Source: Tigriopus japonicus
Taxonomy: Eukaryota > Arthropoda > Copepoda > Harpacticoida > Harpacticidae
NCBI GenBank assembly: GCA_010645155.1
Contig: CM021312.1
Coordinates: 1,188,750-1,252,749, forward strand
Reading direction: 5' to 3'
Length of the DNA: 64,000 nt
Made by a program: the position numbers and the translations under genes. This document shows positions 11,610 through 23,292 of this stretch, one piece after another; the first letter of the stretch is position 1, and each line of letters opens with the position of its first letter. The notes under the pieces were generated by a model. The model searched no databases, had not been told where the DNA came from, and saw only the letters and a list, made by a program, of their open reading frames with translations.

Positions 11610-12843
11610 TACTGATGCAAACAAATTGGCCATTTCTTGGTTGGAAAATTTGTTTGGGTTTCCAGAATTTTTGTTTGTTTGGGGTAAATTTGTACCATTC
11701 CCAAGTAAAAGGAGTAGTGCTGTCGGTGTCATGATTTGTAAAAGCGAATGTCTAATGGTTATTTTCGCCACAAAAATTATTGCTTTTAAAATGATTTATT
11801 GGTCCAAGAGATATATTCCATGCAAATAAGAGTCATTACCGGACCCCTCCGATCAGTTTTGCCATCACGGCCAATCTGGCTGTAATCAAAATTTGGCCAA
11901 AGTTCAGTTACTTACTTTCACAATAGCCTAACGTTTCCAGTTTCTATTAAATATAATGCATGAAATTGCGTCTTCCTGATACATCTTGAAAACCCGCTGA
12001 TTTCTTTAATTACATGACTATACTTAGAAATATTTAAAGTTTAATGTGGTCGAGTGAGGTACACTTCGTCAGTCCTGCTTCAATTGAGTGGAAGACTTGA
12101 CTTAACAGGTTTCCTGTGAAAGAATTGAAGAAAAGGTCACCAGATACGCTTGGTGCATTCAAGAGCATGCTTTGTACGTAATTCTATTTCATGTTGCAAA
12201 TTCGTACGTTTCTAAGTCACTGAGTCATTGTGTAGCCTGATTGCCCCAAAAACATTCATGGAAATTGGCCGACAGAAAACATATATTTTCATTGAAATGG
12301 ACCGTCTTGTCGCTATTGGCAGCATTCCTGATTATAAGGCAAGGACCCTCCAGCACTGCTCTAGGGCCCAGGCATAAAATTCAGGGCAGCAGAGGTAAAA
12401 ATGTTCAGGGCGGCAAATGTAAAAATAGGGATTCAGTGATTAAATAACATTGATAAGAGTGTACACCAAACATGGATCATATTTTCTTTGACACAAATAA
12501 CAATATGATTGAAAGAATTTTATGTAACTTAATATTTAGAGTGCAATAAAAAAATTCTGATCCTAAATGCTCTGAAGTGACGTAACGGGTAATGTTACTA
12601 ATGGAACACTTACTTTTGACTTTCGAAAAGTTTTCAAGACTTTGATTTTCTTTTGACCTTTTTCAACTCGTAAGGGATGTCATTTTTGGCAGCCCTGTTT
12701 TTCGGGGAGACCAAAACAAACAACAGCTGTTGACTTCTCTTTCCAATTTGTTTGTTCTTTGTTTGTGATTTCTATTTGTTTGGTATGCTGTGGTTTGTTT
12801 GTCTTTGTTTGTTCTTGGTTATATAAGTTGTTTCCCATCAGTA
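11610..12843. mobile_element. hAT-like element, family B, copy 3
   Basis: A 1.23 kb element. The left end TACTGATGCAAACAAATT and the right end TTGTTTCCCATCAGTA are inverted repeats. The flanks are GTTACAAG (11,602-11,609) and CTTACAAG (12,844-12,851), an 8-bp duplication with one mismatch. It lies in the LINE remnant, 16 bases after a family H MITE. No transposase is seen. Confidence 0.6.
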
Positions 12844-13200
12844 CTTACAAGAGGCAAGGACATCTTAATTTCTCTGGACAAATTACAGAAATACAGCTTA
12901 AGGCCTGGCATTGTACTAAAATGAGAGGTTATTTCAAAGCAGTAAATGTTCTGTTGAATTTTCATTGTATTAACTCGTCTTTAAGTGGTATTCTGTAATA
13001 TATCCTTCGTTGAGTTATCCTTGCAAGAGGATCTTGATCGAGTGACAGAATGGGCTTTGGACAACAGGATGCAATTGAACATTTCAAAGTGCAGCATCCT
13101 CAAATTCGGAAAATCTCCTCTGCTGTTTAATTATTCAGTGAGCTCTCAAAATCTTGAAACGGTGTCTGTTCAACGTGACTTGTTATTAATGTTGAAATGA

Positions 13201-15929
13201 ACTTTTTTTATTCATTCATTGTGATGTTTATTGCGTCTTGACACATAATTAGGGAAATATTTACCAACAAACCAAAATATGCCGGAAAACATACCAGATT
13301 TAAAAATATGCCCAGACGAAAAACTCACGCCAGAGGGGTCTCAAATATGCCAGATTTCGACTTTTCTGGCATGCAAATATGCCACCTGGCAGCACTGGTA
13401 GATACGACATTTATGATTCCAAGATGTTTTAGCTTTTCAATTTTATTGAATCTAACAAATGCAAAGCAGCTTACACAATTTTGAGGTTCATCAACTGTAA
13501 GCTGTGAACATCTTTTTCTGTTTTGATTTACATAGAGTGACCGCACATCATGCGATGAAATTTGCCTCCTCTCTATCGTTGTTGAAGACGAGCTTGATAA
13601 ACAAGTTTTTTCAAGAGCCAAAAACTAGAACCCTTATTTCTTGCAAGGTGCTTGAACAGTTTTTCTCTTTGTTTTGATACTGTCACTTGATCAGCTAATG
13701 CAAAGTCAATTCACAAATAACACAAACAAAAGATTTATCCAGAACAATGAAATTAAGTTTTTTGATAAAGTTAGTTCAATAGAGACAAATTTCCAAAAAA
13801 CGGGTTTCTAATGAAGTACTTTGGTACCAAGTAGTTTGTAAAGCCATTCCTTTTTTTGGAAGGAATTCTAGAGCAATGCATTGCTCATTAAAAAAAATGT
13901 TTTCGTAATTCTACCATTGTAATTGTAATCTGTTCACTTTTTTTGAGGAACAGCTTAGGCCTTGCTAGCCCTTTACAAAAGCAAGCATACGATTTGAAGT
14001 CAGTTGGTGAGTATTTATGAATTTCATTTTCATTCATAGTATCTTAGATCAAAAAGCTGTATATTTTAGAAAGTCTTGGACAGTTTGTAGCTCATGTCAT
14101 CAAAGCCAAGGATTCCTTAATACCGGATCTGAAACCGCATCGGAAAAAATGCCTGTCTCAAAGTATGCGTCATTCAGGCAACCCAAGCCAATTCTTATTG
14201 GGCAGGATTGGCCACATCTGCCATTCAAAAGGTGACGAGATCATTGACCAGCAGACAGCATGATTTTATCTTATGACAAAACAAAATCTCTTTATAATTT
14301 GAGTATTAAGTTCCTTTTGCTATTTATAAGCTCATAGCAGGTTTCTATTATTTGAAGAAATGACTTGAGCCTTACTTATTTTTGCAAGATCCAAATCACA
14401 ATTTTAGAAAGCCTACAATTTTCAGTCACCCTTGTTTGTTTTGCCAGTTCTTTCTCACTCACAACATTTGAAACATCTTGAAGAATCATGATGAAATGTG
14501 ATAAATTCATCTGTGCAATGCTTTGTAAGTGTGTTTTTAAAGTCACATTCAGATCTTTTGACTCATGGCAATACTCCTTCATCTGCTGTAGTGCTACCGT
14601 CTATGGCTGATGGCACACCCACCTTTGATAGTGCAACACCTTTTGTGAAACAAGTACCTCCTCACCCAGAGTTATTTTGGGAATCGGTCAAGTCTCAACT
14701 ACTGCTAGATTGTTCATGGTGTGAGTTCTTCTCGATGGCAAGGCTTGTTCTGTTGGTGATTCAGCCACATACCAAACGTTCATATACTTTTTCTAAATGT
14801 GAGTGAACCAAGCAAGTAAGATAAATCTTAGTGTTTGCATTGTGTGAGGCATAATTCTGGGAATCTTTTAAGCTCAAAGCAGAATATTTGTCTTGGCATA
14901 TATTTGCCCAAAATTTCAACACAAGTACATTTGGTCAATGGTTAAAGTCACCAAAGAAAGAATTTTTATTTGATACTATTTGTTGTAGTGCTTTCCTTTC
15001 TACATGCAGTAAGAGCCTAAAGTGCCTAATCCAACTTTTTAAGTATACAATGGAACTGTGCGAATGCTATATTAATTATAGCCTAAGGCTTTTGAAGTCC
15101 TTTAAAAGGAGTGAATCTAATGAGAAACCCATGATATGGAACTTAACATGGGCATGAGGATGAAAGAAAGTGAATTATCCATTGAATGTATAGAACTACA
15201 AATAAGGAAATTTAATAAAAGATATTGAAAAGATGTTAAAAATGCCGGAATGGGAACATTGTAAGAGGTGAAATATCTCTTGGGTCAGTTGCCAGATTTT
15301 AAGTTTGCTACCTCAATGCTTGTACAGTTGAGACATATTAATGTACAAAGGGGTACAAATTAAACTTAAGTATGGCATATCAAGTGCAAGATATATATAT
15401 ATTATCAACAATTGCTTACAGGTACAATGTGACATTAAGGTATATCAAATATTTCATGAAGTATCACCTATCTGAATTATTTAAATGGATATTTACATAT
15501 ATTCAAATTTGATTGTGTCAAGTTAAAACTATGTTAAAATTTGATGTTTTCAGTTATCTATCCATGCATGAGTAATACAACAGTATCAAAACTGTGAAAA
15601 TCCTTCACAGGGGAGATGTGGAGACTGGAAATAAGCTAGAGAAAAGAAAACTAAGTTGTTAAGATCTAACATAAGTCTGAATTAAATAACGTTGCTTCCT
15701 GAGCGACATGACGTCTGTGGAAAAGGTTGCGTGGCCGTCACCCGTCCAGAAGTTCCGTGGTCTATGTCAAAGCAAAGTTAATTGATCCCCACAGTCTCTT
15801 CTTAGTGATGTAATGTAATAATGACTAAGATTCGGACAAAGTTGCTTTTTTTGGCCTAATGTTACTATCTTTAGCACTAAACTTGCAACGAACTGAAAAA
15901 AATATTAAAATGTTTTGTATGTTTTTAGG
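13201..15929. other. Gene-free stretch with diffuse repeats
   Basis: GCCAGATT/ATGCCA-type motifs at 13,260-13,400 resemble the subterminal pattern of family C elements, but no paired ends were found. The rest is AT-rich with only short open frames lacking motifs. Confidence 0.3.
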
Positions 15930-15937
15930 ATGGATGA

Positions 15938-18143
15938 TACTGATGAGACTGATACCACCTTGATCTCAAGTAGCTTGAGACGGCATCAGAAAAAGTCTGG
16001 AATCAAAAGGCTTGATGCCGGCCTCAAGGCTTGGAGGCCTTTTCAGGTCTACCAGCTGGAGTAAAATAGTCCAATCAATGAAAAATGTTCTTCATGCTAG
16101 ATATAGCTTACAAAGACATGGAAAGAAGTGGTTGTTTTTATTTACTTTGGCCAACGGATAGCACACACTAACATTACAATTCAGTGTCAATAATGAGTGG
16201 TACTGTCAATCAATCATGTGGATGGCCTAGTATTTGGTGCATTGCTGCTAAAACCGGAGCATCTGATTTTGAGACTTACTTCAAATGGTGTGACCATTAT
16301 CAATGGAATTGTTTTAAAAGTTGGTTTCATTGTCATTTGCTTCTGCAGGGTATTTATCACTTCACTATTGTATTTACCCTTAACCTATTGGCCAACACCT
16401 GTATCATTGATCAAAAGACACTTCAAAAGAAAATAGCTTGCGTGAAAGAGGTGTCAGGTCACACTGAAACATCCATGATGATTTATAAGCATTAGCCAAC
16501 GATTCAGTGAGGTCACTAATCTAAACAAAGTCAGGGATTGGTTCAGAATTGAGCCCGCTCAACCAATGACAACAAGGCAGCAATTTTGCGGACATAAGAT
16601 CACATTTGACGCTTCAACAACACTTAGCAGCGATGACGTTAAGGACCCCATAAACCATTTAGGCCAATTGAAATCAGATGAATCATGGAATAGTCCAAAG
16701 AAGATTGGTGTTAAAAGGAAATTTTGTAAGCTTATCATCAAAAAAAGCTCCAATTATCTGGGATTTATTCATTAACAGTATGGCATAGGGTAGGTCACAT
16801 TGAGCCTTGATTCTGTCTATGGCATATCATTTTGTTCACTTCCATCGGGTCATTCTGATATAGAGGTGAAGAATCTTTCCAAAAATTGAAGTTTCTGATA
16901 CTGTGGCATTTTTTCTCGAAATGTTTTGGAACGGTGTCGGTGTTTGGTGCTGTCACCCATTCTTACATGTTTTCACTTAAGCTTGCGTGTAGAATCTAGT
17001 TGTTTCTTGGCTTTGGTCCGGATTCCCATGGTTGATCGATTGGTGGGTTTGTTGATTGGTTGCCTCTACCATCCTTCAAACATCTTCTGATGCTAGTCAT
17101 GAAAGGTCTTTTGGTTTTTCCCTCTCGTAAGTTGCTCTTGTTGTTTTGGACTAAAGCAAGACGACGCTTTTTGTGTGGACGATTGGCCGCGTCGGAACGG
17201 TAATTCAGGGTCAGAGCGGGAATCATAAAAATCCCAAACGTGCGTCCTTTGATACCGATCATCAAAGCGGCTTATGAGTTTGCTCAAATCAACACCATGT
17301 CAATTTTTCAAAAGTAAAGTACGTGTTCATTGAGTCAAGCAAGACAAGAGGGATGATTCAAACTGGTCTACAAATAAAGTTTGAACCCTGATTAGGTCTG
17401 GCCCTCCGACAGAAATGTGAGGTTTGGTGAAAAGTTGGTTTTTTATTTCACTCTTACAGGAAGCCTGAGTACTTTTTAGCGCATTTTAAAACACGTTGGT
17501 CCGTCGCAATATTGGTACACCACATGTAGCCACCAAAAATATCAGAATCATCTCTTTTTCTAACAGCATTGAGCATTTCAAGTTTCGGTCCACCTGCGCA
17601 GCACGACTCAATGTCCGCGATCTCACATAGTACTAAAGAAGCAACAGGCAGGTACAAAATACGAAAAACAAAATACCGCAAATATCCATTCAATTTGCTT
17701 TGCATATCAACTAAACTACGAAAGTGCACCTTTTTGATTATATCTCAAATAAGTAGATGTAATCAAGGCATAAAAGTAGTTGACTGACACCAACGCATTA
17801 TTTTTAAACGAGTGAAATCTCGATCTTCAATCGAAAACTCGTCACACTTGAGAAATGAAGGCAGAATCAAATCGGCCTAACGCCAATAAGCGAGGAAATA
17901 TCGAAGTAAAACTCATGCTTGAAGACTCGAAAGCTTAATGAAATAATTTCAAATGTTTCCAAGCTGATTTCGAATTTTGCAATCAAAATTCTGAATCGCG
18001 TTTGAGTTTGACTTTGTGAAAGGCACCTTTGATTTCCCTTCACAATCCTTTTTACTTGAAAAGCTTGATGCCGGCCTAATACTTGATGCTGCCGGGCAGG
18101 AACTGGCATCAAGCCTCAAAAAGCTCGAATTGTCCCATCAGTA
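15938..18143. mobile_element. Probable hAT-like element, family B, copy 4
   Basis: The left end TACTGATGAGACTGATACC pairs with the right end GTCCCATCAGTA. The flanks are ATGGATGA (15,930-15,937) and ATGGATGG (18,144-18,151), seven of eight identical, but the right flank is a GATG microsatellite, which weakens the evidence. GCTTGATGCCGGCCT occurs near both ends in inverted context (about 16,010 and 18,062). No coding capacity was recognised. Confidence 0.45.
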
Positions 18144-18151
18144 ATGGATGG

Positions 18152-18909
18152 ATGGATGAATCGAAAATTTAAAGCTTCGGATTAATTCTGATAAGTTTTG
18201 CAGAGGTTGTTGGCCATCTCTTTTTTGTTAATCTCATAAAAGGTTTTTTCTTCCTTACGAAAGGATCATTTCGATTAAAAGAGTGGACATTAGAAAAGAA
18301 TTAAAACGGTGAAAAATAAAAGGTGGCAAAATGTAGTCGAAAATGACACAAATGTGCCGAGGCCCCCTGAGGATTTGGTAACGCTGATTGGGGACAACAA
18401 ACCCAAATAAACAAACGTTACTCGTTCACAGACCATATAATGGCTAGACCTCGCTTCGTGTGAGCAAAAGGTGGACAACTTTGCTTCATCAGCTGGTACA
18501 TAACACTACACCCTAAAATGGTGGGAATTTCGAAGTTTTCAAAATTTTGCCAGCGTAGCCAAATCCTGAACAAACTAAGCGTACCGTACGTACTTTGTTC
18601 TCGACGCGAGCAAGCGTCTTTACTTCTGAGCACGCGGTCGCCCTGAGATTTCGAAGCTAGCGCAGCTGGGCCAAGTGGTGTCACTTTTCTCTAGCCGGCG
18701 GAACGGGCCAATGCGACATCTAGTCATTATTTGATCTGTGTACTCGTTCCTCTCACCATCACTCCAAAACTTACACCCGAACAAAAATTTCAACATGGGA
18801 GGATCAGACTCAGCAAGGTTTTGAATCCTATTCTTCGAGGTGAAATCACTCTAAGATCCCCCCGAAGTCATTGTCCGTCCGCACTAACCCTCCCATCGTA
18901 ATTCTTATC
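18152..18909. other. Intergenic region and 5' flank of the FOXRED1-like gene
   Basis: No gene was recognised. The last part presumably holds the promoter and 5' leader of the gene starting at 18,910; no specific promoter element could be assigned with confidence. Confidence 0.35.
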
Positions 18910-20986
18910 ATGATGTTGAGCAAAGTTGGCAATCGTCTGCCTCGCCTTCTCAATCCGGGCTCAATCGTGGGCACCCGCTTATTGCACCGAAGTCAACCAA
19001 GGCTCAAAGAAAACAAATCCACTCCTTCTTCAAGTGAGGTCTCGTCCACACCCAAGGGTGAGAGCAATCCGGCACGATCCTCGGCCATGGTCGAGGCTAA
19101 TCAGAGTCAGTTGGCCAAATCTTTTCCCGAGAAGACTTTGGTCGAGTTTCCCGAGGAAGAAACATCCGTTCCCATTATGAGTCTCGAAGAAGAGGAGTAT
19201 CGTCTTAAAGTCAAAGATTCATACTTGGTGGATTATAAGAACACTCAGGGTCTGGTAAAATACCAATTTAAGAAACCTTTCGAAACCTCCTACGACACCA
19301 ATCGACCTATCGCGAATAGTTTATCCCGCGCTTTTGACCAGTTAAAACCCAAATCCCGTCAAAAAACCCGGTTTCGCAAGGAAGGCATCAATTACCAATA
19401 TGACATATGCATTGTGGGCGGGGGGCTTATTGGATTGTCCACGGCCTTCCATATTGCCAGCAAATATCGCGAAACATTATCGGTGTGCGTAGTTGAACGT
19501 GACCCTACGGTAAGAATCCTGCCAGACTTGGGCATGATTGTCCCCACCTCAAATTCCTCAAATTCATAGGCATTGATTTGAATTGTATTTCAGTATCGTC
19601 AATGTGTCACCACCGCGACCGGGGGCACCATTCGATTGCAGTACTCTTTGCAAGAAAACATCGAGATGGCTCAATATGGTGTGGATTTCTTTCGACAGGC
19701 GGGCAAATTGCTCTACACGCATCATGCACCTCACCAACCTCGTGTCAATTTTCACCCCAGTGGACTTTTGGCTCTGGCCGACGAGTCTCAGGCCGAGCTT
19801 TTGGAACAAACGCACGAAGTGCAAATGTAGGTGGCAAATGGCAAGACAAGTGGCAAAATATTGGTTCATAAATTCAATTAATGGAACATTACAGGAGTCT
19901 CGGAGTGCGAGCAGAGTTAATGTCTCCGGCTCAACTTAGCAAACGGTTTCCCTTCCTGAATACACAGGGAATTGCCGTGGCCAGCCATGGACACGAAGGT
20001 TCGGGCTGGATCAACCCATTTGCTCTCCTCGCCAATCTCAAGATAAAGTGCGAAGAACTTGGGGTGACCTTCATCCACGGGGACGTCCACAATTTCGCCC
20101 ACGAGCTGACGAAGAAATCTAAATACGTCGATCATGAAGGTCGGAGTGCTTTAACGGGGGAGGAAATCGATGAGCGACAAGATGAAATCGAACGAGTGCA
20201 GAATCCCGTCCGTGAAGCACACATCCATTTACCGGATGGTGATGTTTGGCCGTTGCGAGCTGGTCGATTTGTGCTTTGTGGGGGACATCAAAATGGACAC
20301 TTGGGTCGTCTCTGTGGATTTGGGATTGGCAAGGAAGAACTCATAGCCATTTTGCCGGTCGAGCCTCGGAAACGATATTACTATAAAGTGTCGGCTCCCA
20401 ATGGTCCCGGGTTGAATTGTCCCTTCATTGTGGACAATACAGGCGTATTTTTCCGCCGAGAAGGCCACGGTGGAATCTACTTTGTCAGCCGACCTCCAGG
20501 TTGCCTTGAGAATGAACCAAGCCCTCACAATCTGGATGTAGATCCGGATTACTTTCACGACTGGGTTCTACCACCCCTAGTAGAGCGAGTACCTGCTTTC
20601 CAAGATGCCAAAGTAAGTGGTTTTATCTTCGTTACATTGATTGCAGAAAAAAAATCAAACAACAGGTTTTATCTTCTTAACATTGCTTGAAGAATAAAAT
20701 CTAACAACAGGCTCACAATGCCTTTCAGGTCATCGATTGTTACGGTACATTCGAGGATGTCAACTTCCTCGACGAGAACCCCGTTATTGGACCCCATCCT
20801 CATCATTCTAACGTTCTTCTAGGCGTCGGTGGAAGTGGCATGGGAATTCAACTAGCACCTGCCATTGGCAGAGCTCTGTGCGAATATGTCACGGAATTTG
20901 AGTGCAAAACTTTGTCATTGGAGCAATTCAGCTTTAAACGATTGCTCTATAACAAGCCGGTGTTTGAAGCCATTCAGTTGTCTTAA
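18910..20986 (+). CDS. FOXRED1: FOXRED1-like FAD-dependent oxidoreductase
   Basis: Four exons: 18910-19509, 19594-19826, 19895-20612 and 20729-20986, all with GT-AG junctions and a continuous frame (1,809 nt, 602 aa). The first in-frame ATG gives an N-terminus rich in Arg, Leu and Ser without acidic residues, like a mitochondrial targeting peptide. At about residues 164-190 the stretch YDICIVGGGLIGLSTAFHIAS is a Rossmann dinucleotide (FAD) site of the GxGxxG/DAO type. Downstream come the substrate-domain stretch with GSGWINPFALLANL and a C-terminal GVGGSGMGIQLAPAIGRAL, typical of the second FAD contact. Known members are mitochondrial matrix or inner-membrane proteins needed for respiratory complex I assembly. 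Human FOXRED1 is shorter (about 486 aa); here the extra length is mostly an acidic/Ser-rich region before the FAD domain. Another DAO-family flavoprotein is possible but less likely. Confidence 0.85.
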
Positions 20987-21894
20987 TCAATACATATGTA
21001 AGCGGATGCCTACTAAGATACATTCTTGTCTCTCTATTTTGATGGGAAGTGAAGTTGGTATTTCCAAGCTCAACCTTCACAGGAATAATTAGAATAGCTT
21101 GTCCATTGGGTGTTAATGACTCAGGTGTTGCCTGAAGTTGCGAGTTAATAGAGCTTTTGGTGGGAGAATCTCGACCGCAACTAGTTCAGTGGCAATTCAC
21201 AGGGAGAAACTTACTCCATATTCTCGCCGAGCTGTCCTAGAAGCAGCGGAGCAGGCAACAGGGTGCATGTTACATACGGATTGTAACCGAGTTCGTCTCC
21301 CTCTCCCCTTTGACTGGCATTTGGGCCCCTGGCTTGTGATTTTTCGGGTACTGTGAGGGTTCTTAGCTGTAGAGGAAGTGTGTCAGAGCGGGCCTGCTTG
21401 TCCTCTCATCTTCAGCCTTTGCCATTTATCTGAGTTGGTAGGTGCTTGTCGTACTGGCGCTGATTTGATTTTGTATCCACAGTCGTTGGACCTCGATCTT
21501 TCTAAGTCGCTCATTTCACCGACGTTTCTCTGGTCCCACATTGCTTCTCCTTTTGTCGTCGCTTTTTTCTCCTTCTTCAACAACATCCAGGCCTTCCAAG
21601 GCGGCCCAATGCCATTCTTCTTCTTCTCGTTCTTGATCTTCCTCCACAGGCATCATGACGGAACACTTACCCGTGCGCACCTTCCCTCCGTCCTTCTCTT
21701 TTATGAGAACATAGTTCATGCATTCAACGCAAATCCATCCCTTCATAGGCACCCAGATAGGTCCCACCGTCGACTGTCCGACGTGCCTCCCGTCTTGGCG
21801 GGTTCCCTTGCGACGAGAGCAAAAATGTAGGCATGTACAGCACCCAAGTCCAAGATGTGTGTGGTTGGTGTGCGCTGATGTTGGAAGTAGCAAG
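20987..21894. other. Intergenic region
   Basis: Presumed 3' end of the FOXRED1-like transcript followed by GC-richer DNA of unknown role at 21,360-21,890. Open frames exist on both strands, but they overlap each other and show no recognisable domain. No canonical AATAAA was found just after the stop. Confidence 0.35.
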
Positions 21895-22074
21895 GTGATG
21901 TCTAGGGACGGGCAAATTTTTTCTGCCATTTTGCATTTTTCAAATTAATTTGCACTTTTTTACGAATTTGGACAAAATTGACAAATTTTAAAGAAAATGT
22001 TTAGTTTTGAAAATCTTTAAGCCGTTGAAAAATTTTTTAGTTTCAAAATCAAAGTTTGAACTTGTCAAAAAAAA

Positions 22075-22480
22075 CTCAAATGCCAAGGCTTCTAATTACG
22101 ATTTTTGATGTCACAGTGTCATAATGAAGATATCTTGTGAATACAAATATATTAAAAGTAGCTCAAATAACTATATTAATTCACTTAAAACCATGAAAAC
22201 CAATATATTTTCCCAAAGCATGTTAATAGATATTGAGAGGATCCTTAGTTATGAATTGATACAAAATTTGATCAATATCTATTGAGCAGATAAATAACTA
22301 TCATTACTTGAAGACTATAAAATTCATCGAATTATGGCATGAAATGCTCCGGCTGTATGTTCCAGCAATTGCCAAGAAATATAATTTACATTATAGATGT
22401 CGCCAAAATTAATGATAATTTTTCGTTTCTCTATGATTCTGTCTTGTGTGTAAGATTGATATATAATATAACTTAAAACT
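22075..22480 (+). repeat. Left arm of 406-bp inverted repeat
   Basis: The inverse of 22,740-23,145. It begins CTCAAATGCCAAGGCTTC and ends ATAATATAACTTAAAACT. Mismatches and small indels are scattered along the arm. Confidence 0.8.
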
Positions 22481-22739
22481 AACTTATAAGGTAAATTTTT
22501 GGATTATTTTTTCTTTGGTACTTTTATCAAACATAGTTAGACGTAAGATCAAATTTTCGCAAAATTCCAATGCAAACTGTTTGCTGCAAATATTGCACTT
22601 TTTGAATCAAAAATTTACGTTGTACTAAAACTTTATTTTTCAAATATGCGCTGATCATCAATAACTTTTAAATTTATGTGATTCTACTTCATCAAAGATG
22701 ATTTACGAAAAACTCTTTAAAAAGTGAACACTGAATGTC

Positions 22740-23145
22740 AGTTTTAAGTTATATTATATATCAATCTTACAATCAAGACAGAATCATAGAGAAACGAAAA
22801 ATTATCATTTATTTTTGCGACATCGATAATGTAAATTATTTTTCTTGGCAATCGCTGCAACATATAGCCGGAGCATTTCATGGCATAATTCGATGCATTT
22901 TAAAGTTTTCAAGTAATTATAGTTATTTATCTGCGCAATAGATATTGATCAAATTTCGCATCAATTCATAACTAAGGATTCTCTCAATATCCATTATCAT
23001 GGTTTGGGAAAATATATTGGTTTTAATGGTTTTAAGTGAATTAATATAGTTATTTGAGCTACTTTTAATATATATGTATTCACAAGATATCTTTATTATG
23101 ACACTGTGACATCAAAAATCGTAATTAGAAGCCTTGGCATTTGAG
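22740..23145 (-). repeat. Right arm of 406-bp inverted repeat
   Basis: The inverse of 22,075-22,480. It begins AGTTTTAAGTTATATTAT and ends GAAGCCTTGGCATTTGAG. Confidence 0.8.
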
Positions 23146-23292
23146 CAAACACTTAAACAGAAATTTTAACCACCGTGTTGCACTTTCAGCTTTTTCTGTA
23201 CTTTGTTTTGCACTTTTGGAGACATTTTCCACGCCTTTTGTTAACTATAAGGCTTTATTTTTTTGTAGTTGTTGCCCGTCACTAGTGATGTC

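Larger units (their letters stand above)
11069..13200 (+). mobile_element. Fossil LINE reverse transcriptase, interrupted
   Basis: Plus-strand remnants of a non-LTR retrotransposon polymerase. About 11,069-11,218 encodes the stretch leading to QGSVLGPVLF and LNDL, the conserved reverse-transcriptase block preceding the catalytic box. The expected FADD box reads FANH, so the enzyme is dead. After unrelated inserts (an MITE at 11,263-11,593 and a hAT-like element at 11,610-12,843), matching downstream coding resumes at about 13,010-13,197 with the LQEDLDRVTEWALDNRMQLN block. Frameshifts occur, including a small deletion between direct ACCTCAGG repeats. The pattern resembles Jockey/CR1-type elements; the clade is not certain. 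Confidence 0.65.
21903..23284. mobile_element. hAT-like foldback element, family A
   Basis: A 1,382-bp element with ends TAGGGACGGGCAAAT and TTGCCCGTCACTA (inverted). It is flanked by perfect 8-bp duplications GTGATGTC (21,895-21,902 and 23,285-23,292). Internally it holds two 406-bp inverted arms, 22,075-22,480 and 22,740-23,145, separated by 259 bp. The arms are highly similar and would form a long hairpin. No transposase frame. It shares its termini and duplication length with 325-1009 but not the interior. Confidence 0.8.

Noticed and set aside
21516..21929. 137-residue minus-strand frame with several Cys
   Set aside because: It runs into the end of the family A element, overlaps a plus-strand frame of similar length, and the Cys spacing fits no zinc-binding pattern I know.
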